A stretch of 64,000 nt of DNA from NCBI GenBank assembly GCA_025997795.1, contig BNVB01000002.1, positions 11,175 through 75,174 on the forward strand, read 5' to 3'. A program made the translations under genes and the position numbers. The stretch comes from Spirochaetia bacterium. GTDB lineage: Bacteria; Spirochaetota; Spirochaetia; Treponematales; Breznakiellaceae. Position 1 is the first letter of the stretch; the number at the start of each line of letters is the position of its first letter. The notes below the pieces were generated by a model, which saw only the letters and a list, made by a program, of their open reading frames with translations, searched no databases and was not told the origin of the DNA. Shown here piece after piece: positions 62,785-64,000 of the stretch.

Positions 62785-62823
62785 TGTCCACAAAGCCGGA
62801 CTTTAGTCCGTACTTTGTGGACA
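62785..62823. repeat. Nested hairpin before the DUF1566 gene end
   Basis: TGTCCACAAAG facing CTTTGTGGACA, with CGGACT/AGTCCG inside. It lies 22 bases after the stop of the minus-strand DUF1566 gene and could act as a terminator without a T run. Confidence 0.65.
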
Positions 62824-62844
62824 GACACTTACCTCGCTACCGCG

Positions 62845-63438
62845 TTAAAAAGCACGGATGGCACGGACAGCACTTGCACTAGTTTTTGCCTGGTCAGTAT
62901 ACACAGTGCCAGTGAAAGTCCGGAAACTATACGCGTTCGTATCACTCAACTCTGACGAGGAACGGTAAACGTCTGTCCCGCCAAGGAGTAAGTTGTCTAT
63001 AAACGTTCTGTTCTGGTACATCAGTTTCAGTTCATCTATGCTGGGGAGGAACCAGTCGGTTTTGCCGCCATAGTTGGAATGCTTGCAGGCCTCCGCCGCA
63101 GGTGCAGTAGCGTCTTTCGCCAGTATCGTATCGGTATTGGCAGCGCCAGTCCCGATATCGGTTTTCGTGCCGGGTAAGGAAGTAGTTAAATACATGCTCC
63201 CGGCAGAAGCCCATTCCTTGTGGCTGCTTATATCCTCCGGAGCCGCTTCAAGGTAATGCCACGCATTGCCGGGGCCAAAGCCCGTTTCACTTACATAGAA
63301 AATTTTCCCGCCGCCGGGGCCGCGGTCGCCGAGGGCATATTCTGGTGTCCAGCCTGCCCCTGCCCCGCAGGATAAAACCGCAGCAAACAGTATTGCTGTA
63401 AAAACCGCTCCTTGTAAAAACTGTACTTTCTTTTTCAT
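62845..63438 (-). CDS. DUF1566-type lipoprotein
   Basis: The 197-residue lipoprotein (signal AVFTAILFAAVLSC) has a domain typical of treponemal surface lipoproteins: ALGDRGPGGGKIFYVSETGF, AWHYLEAAPEDI, GGKTDWFLPSIDELKLMYQN and YRSSSELSDTNAYSFRTF. It is a DUF1566/Lcl-type domain of unknown function, probably exposed on the outside of the cell. The start at 63438 has AGGAG upstream. Confidence 0.8.
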   Translation of the reverse strand: MKKKVQFLQGAVFTAILFAAVLSCGAGAGWTPEYALGDRGPGGGKIFYVSETGFGPGNAWHYLEAAPEDISSHKEWASAGSMYLTTSLPGTKTDIGTGAANTDTILAKDATAPAAEACKHSNYGGKTDWFLPSIDELKLMYQNRTFIDNLLLGGTDVYRSSSELSDTNAYSFRTFTGTVYTDQAKTSASAVRAIRAF

Positions 63439-63487
63439 TTCTTTACTCCTCTATAAATTTTTCCCTGCCACGACAGGGTTTGAGACC

Positions 63488-63516
63488 AAAAAAAGGTTTC
63501 CGCTAAAGCGGAAACC
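63488..63516 (-). terminator. Terminator-like hairpin reading leftwards
   Basis: GGTTTCCGCT, AA, AGCGGAAACC, with seven A on its left, so a T run on the minus strand. It points away from the unseen region to the right. Confidence 0.6.
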
Positions 63517-63581
63517 AGAGGTACGGAGAAATTTATGGACAAGTTCAGCGGGAAAAGAATTTTTGTTAAAGGTGGACTATG

Positions 63582-63598
63582 AGAGAGAGAGAGAGAGT
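63582..63598. repeat. (GA)n microsatellite
   Basis: About eight GA units in a row, about 145 bases before the DUF1566 start on its upstream side. Confidence 0.9.
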
Positions 63599-63814
63599 GC
63601 AATTTTCGTGCCAAGTTACGGGCTTTCTCATAAATTTAATGCTAATTTATGAAAAAAGATATGTCAAGGGTTTTTCCTTGCTTGAAGGGTAAATTCGTGC
63701 TATTTTGTTAGGAAATGTATTTGCACAGCGGATAATTCGCCTGAAGGTCGAATACCCCGTCCTTCAGGCTAAACTTGACCCACAAAATTAAAAATGAAGA
63801 AGAAAAACCGCGAT

Positions 63815-63888
63815 GGCGCCTAAGGCGACCAAGGAAGATGATGGACCTACCCGAAGGTCTTCTCTTCTCCTTCGTCGCCTTTGGCGCC
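63815..63888. repeat. Dyad repeat, copy 2
   Basis: GGCGCCTAAGGCGAC facing GTCGCCTTTGGCGCC, with a partly paired middle (CAAGGAAGA / TCTTCTCCTT). It is longer than the copy at 62636-62697. Confidence 0.82.
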
Positions 63889-64000
63889 TCCTATGTTATT
63901 TGTCAAGCACAAGACTCCCATTCCTCAAACTTTATTTTGTACAATTTAAACTTCTTTTCCAAAGTAACCCTGTCAGAGGCGTTGTAAAACTCCCGCCGCC

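Larger units (their letters stand above)
62344..62844. other. 501-base gap without a gene, rich in short dyads
   Basis: I see no convincing coding frame. It holds CCTCCATACAA facing TTGTATGTGGAGG (62351-62417), GAATTCGCC motifs around 62450 and 62505, one copy of the 60-bp dyad and the nested hairpin at 62785-62823. Confidence 0.6.
63439..64000. other. 562-base end of window without a clear gene
   Basis: It holds a minus-strand terminator-like hairpin, a (GA)n run, the second dyad repeat and AT-rich DNA. A 70-codon frame at 63775-63987 lies across the dyad and is not convincing. Confidence 0.55.

Noticed and set aside
63775..63987. 70-codon plus-strand gene at the window end
   Set aside because: It runs across the dyad repeat, has no ribosome site and no recognisable features.

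Overview
The window looks like chromosomal DNA of a spirochaete, most likely a Treponema of the termite-gut type. Reasons: a cheA-cheW/R-cheX operon with the Treponema-style CheW-CheR fusion, an NADH-type [FeFe] hydrogenase operon, treponemal exported and lipoprotein families, a spirochaete-length SHMT, and GC-rich coding DNA interrupted by AT-rich toxin-antitoxin patches. The genus is inference. No rRNA, tRNA or CRISPR array was seen.

Layout. 1-2 kb: end of a GH13 gene, a truncated exported protein, a regulator remnant and an AbiEii-type pair. 2-10 kb: an Hsp20 gene behind a sigma-54 promoter, a DUF4230 protein and an AddB/AddA-type helicase-nuclease pair. 10-21 kb (minus strand): cheA, cheW-cheR and cheX, then four overlapping genes (REC-HD-GYP, a Cache-HAMP-GAF-Hpt protein, a degenerate diacylglycerol-kinase-like protein and a hybrid histidine kinase) that together look like a multistep phosphorelay ending in c-di-GMP turnover. 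21-29 kb: two exported proteins, a class I fumarase pair, a PutP-type symporter, a small conserved protein and a MalY/PatB lyase. 28.7-34 kb: a CapA-like lipoprotein and a siroheme/tetrapyrrole operon made of two multidomain fusions (HemC-CobA-HemD and EamA permease-Met8). 34-38 kb: MNT/HEPN and MazEF modules, then lipoproteins.

38-45 kb holds the most notable system: a siroheme sulfite reductase-ferredoxin-TusA fusion, a ThiS-like sulfur carrier, its E1-like activator and a JAMM protease. This is a protein-thiocarboxylate sulfur assimilation operon. Convergent to it lie a polar amino-acid (probably cyst(e)ine) ABC importer and threonine synthase. 45-51 kb: DinB and the hydrogenase operon. 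51-61 kb: a DUF4143 ATPase, glyA, a methionine importer operon carrying msrAB, a three-gene PIN toxin module and cysK. 61-64 kb: a broken Rpn nuclease gene, repeats and a DUF1566 lipoprotein.

How it fits together. A near-identical 20-bp site lies at the promoters of the metQ operon and the amino-acid importer operon, and related sites lie at the cysK and sulfite-reductase promoters. This predicts one sulfur regulon. Siroheme made by the 30-34 kb operon would feed the sulfite reductase. Other recurring themes are in-gene minisatellites, several predicted leaderless mRNAs, and broken or rearranged accessory genes. One of these is a HEPN gene whose 3' third is inverted in place.
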